Both the position numbers and the translations under genes were made by a program. A DNA stretch of 64,000 nt from Deltaproteobacteria bacterium (GTDB taxonomy: Bacteria; Desulfobacterota; Desulfomonilia; UBA1062). Of this stretch, positions 62,543 through 64,000 are shown in pieces (positions within the stretch are counted from its first letter, which is position 1; each line of letters opens with the position of its first letter). The notes below the pieces were generated by a model, which worked only from the letters and a program-made list of their open reading frames with translations, was not told where the DNA came from and did not search any database. The stretch spans positions 1-64,000 of the forward strand of contig JAKPPU010000200.1 of NCBI GenBank assembly GCA_029547185.1. The letters are read 5' to 3'.

Positions 62543-64000
62543 GTGAATGCAGTAAGTCCTGATCTCCTGTATGCCGTCACGAAGCCCGGGCGCTACATCG
62601 GGGGGGAGATCTGCGAGGTCGTCAAGCCTGCTCGGGAGGTTTCCGTGCGGTTCGCCCTGGCCTTTCCCGATACGTATGAGATCGGGATGTCCCATGCCGG
62701 GATGAAGATCCTCTACTCCATCCTGAATGCCGTTCCCGGCGTCTGGGCGCAGCGGGTCTTCGCTCCCTGGCACGACATGGCTTCCGCGATGGAGGACAAA
62801 GGCATCGAGCTCTTCAGCCTCGAAGAGAAGCGGCCGGTGAGGACCTTCGACGTGGTGGGATTCTCGCTGCTCTACGAGCTCTCGTACACGACGGTCGTCC
62901 GGATGCTCGCGCTGTCGAAGATCCCGCTGCACGCTGCGGAGCGAAGCGCGAACGATCCCATCGTGATCGCAGGCGGAACGTCGACCGTGAACCCGAGCCC
63001 GTTCGCCGACTTCTTCGATCTCATCTCCATCGGAGACGGCGAAGAGATCGTAGAGGAGATGGCGGATATCTGCCTGAGGACGAAAGACCGCGACGAGCGA
63101 TTGGCTGCCATGGCAGAGATCGAAGGGGTGTACTGTCCCGGCCCTGCGCCTTCGGTGAAGCGCAGGATTCTGCCGGATCTCGATTCGTACCCCTTCCCTT
63201 CGAACACCGTGCTTCCCCATATCTCCATCGTTCATGACCGGGTCGGGGTCGAGGCTGCCAGGGGGTGTACGCGCGGCTGCAGGTTCTGCCAGGCAGGAAT
63301 GATCTACCGCCCGTATCGCGAAAGGTCGTTCGAGTCGGTGATGGAAACGTTTCGCAAAGGGCTTCCGGCAACCGGGTACGACACCCTCGCCATGCTCGCG
63401 CTGTCGATGACCGATCTGAGCTATATCAATACGATCATGGAATCGCTCGCCTGCCCTTCACGCGAGATCTCCATCGGGGTCCCATCGCTGCGGGTCGAAG
63501 GCATCACGGAGAAGGTGGCCGACATCCTCTCGTCGGTGAAGAAGCCCGGGTTCACCCTGGCGCCGGAGGCGGCCACGGAGAGGCTGAGGATGGTCATCAA
63601 CAAGGGCAACACGGCTGAAGACCTCTTCAGGAGCGCTTCGATCGCGCGCTCGATGGGATGGAAATCGCTGAAGCTCTACTTCATGGTCGGTCTGCCGACC
63701 GAGAGGCAGGAAGATATCGAGGCCATCTGCACGCTCTCCCGCTCGCTCTCGAAGGAGTTCAGGGGCAGCCTCACCATCAGCGTGTCCGGGTTCATACCCA
63801 AACCCTGGACACCGTTCCAGTGGCAGGAGCAGATCTCGCCCGGAACCCATGGAGAAATACTGAAGCACCTGCAGTCGAGCTTGAGGCAGAAGGGGCTTGC
63901 GCTCCGCTGGCAGGAGCCCTACCTCTCCTTCCTCGAAGGCGTGTTCTCCAGAGGGGACGGGAGGCTCTCGAAGGTGATCGAAGAGGCTTCCGCCTCGGGC
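62543..64000 (+). CDS. TIGR03960-type radical SAM protein (runs off the right edge)
   Basis: 486 codons are visible from the GTG at 62543, after GGAGG (62530-62534), and the frame is open to the end of the window. The first 190 residues resemble the B12-binding-like N-domain of this family (FPDTYEIGMSHAGMKILYSI, APWHDM, GFSLLYELSYTTV). The radical SAM motif is ARGCTRGCRFCQAGMIYRP, a CX3CX2C cluster, followed by SLRVEGITEKV, TLAPEAATERLR and YFMVGLPTER. In related genomes the family is often followed by or fused to a DUF2344 (TIGR03936) protein and an Rne/Rng ribonuclease, so the next sequence is predictable. The reaction is uncharacterised. Confidence 0.88.
   Translation, partial: MNAVSPDLLYAVTKPGRYIGGEICEVVKPAREVSVRFALAFPDTYEIGMSHAGMKILYSILNAVPGVWAQRVFAPWHDMASAMEDKGIELFSLEEKRPVRTFDVVGFSLLYELSYTTVVRMLALSKIPLHAAERSANDPIVIAGGTSTVNPSPFADFFDLISIGDGEEIVEEMADICLRTKDRDERLAAMAEIEGVYCPGPAPSVKRRILPDLDSYPFPSNTVLPHISIVHDRVGVEAARGCTRGCRFCQAGMIYRPYRERSFESVMETFRKGLPATGYDTLAMLALSMTDLSYINTIMESLACPSREISIGVPSLRVEGITEKVADILSSVKKPGFTLAPEAATERLRMVINKGNTAEDLFRSASIARSMGWKSLKLYFMVGLPTERQEDIEAICTLSRSLSKEFRGSLTISVSGFIPKPWTPFQWQEQISPGTHGEILKHLQSSLRQKGLALRWQEPYLSFLEGVFSRGDGRLSKVIEEASASG

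Overview
The window is about 64 kb of a GC-rich bacterial chromosome that I read as an anaerobe of the former Deltaproteobacteria (Desulfobacterota-like). This is an inference. It rests on a Re-citrate-synthase-like enzyme next to isocitrate dehydrogenase, a selenocysteine-containing UXX-star protein, several PAS histidine kinases, a large Fe-S/flavin oxidoreductase, CoA-ligase and beta-oxidation genes, and a branched-chain-type ABC operon carrying CoA ligases. I see no rRNA, tRNA, CRISPR array, prophage or insertion sequence.

Layout. 1-1.35 kb: end of an unknown gene, then a Na+/Ca2+-exchanger-family protein. 1.4-7.7 kb (minus strand): a Kai-like signalling cluster with a GAF/PAS protein, a two-domain KaiC-like ATPase, two KaiB-like proteins and a PAS hybrid kinase. 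8.1-11.4 kb: small stress and signalling genes (RsbRD-like protein, cold-shock protein) and a chemoreceptor. 11.6-20.9 kb (minus): a lipid or CoA-ester operon of SCP2 protein, acyl-CoA synthetase, acyl-CoA dehydrogenase, SCP2-type thiolase, a ferredoxin-GltD-ferredoxin-nitroreductase fusion and two NAD(P)-dependent reductases. It is headed by a strong sigma-54 -24/-12 promoter. 21.2-24.4 kb: an NtrC-type response regulator and its PAS kinase, the obvious candidates to control that promoter. 25.3-34.8 kb (minus): central metabolism and translation (icd, Re-citrate-synthase/Cache fusion, LysM lipoprotein, aspS, hisS, radical SAM, TrmO-like, long NDK). 35-45.7 kb (plus): secreted EF-hand-loop protein, P-type ATPase, UppP, PAS kinase, two hemerythrin proteins, a decayed PEBP gene, SHOCT and GYD proteins, and a second radical SAM paralogue with an apparently leaderless promoter. 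46-54.2 kb (plus): a seven-gene operon (SBP, LivG, acyl-CoA ligase, LivH, LivM, LivF, PaaK-like), preceded by a terminator/antiterminator-like leader. 54.5-56.9 kb: a hybrid kinase paralogue and the selenoprotein. 56.9-62.4 kb (minus): dGTPase-like HD protein, glyS, glyQ, recO, RodZ-like protein. 62.5 kb to the end: the start of a TIGR03960-type radical SAM protein.

Functional picture. Carboxylic acids probably enter through the Liv-type transporter, are activated by co-encoded CoA ligases and are degraded by beta-oxidation-type enzymes, with acetyl-CoA entering an oxidative TCA branch through Re-citrate synthase and Icd. Regulation is dominated by PAS kinases and sigma-54. The observations I find most interesting are the selenocysteine UGA with a hairpin immediately behind it, the attenuator-like leader before the transporter operon, the KaiC with a Ser-Ser site and a coiled-coil tail, the Cache-fused Re-citrate synthase, and two families of palindromic repeats.
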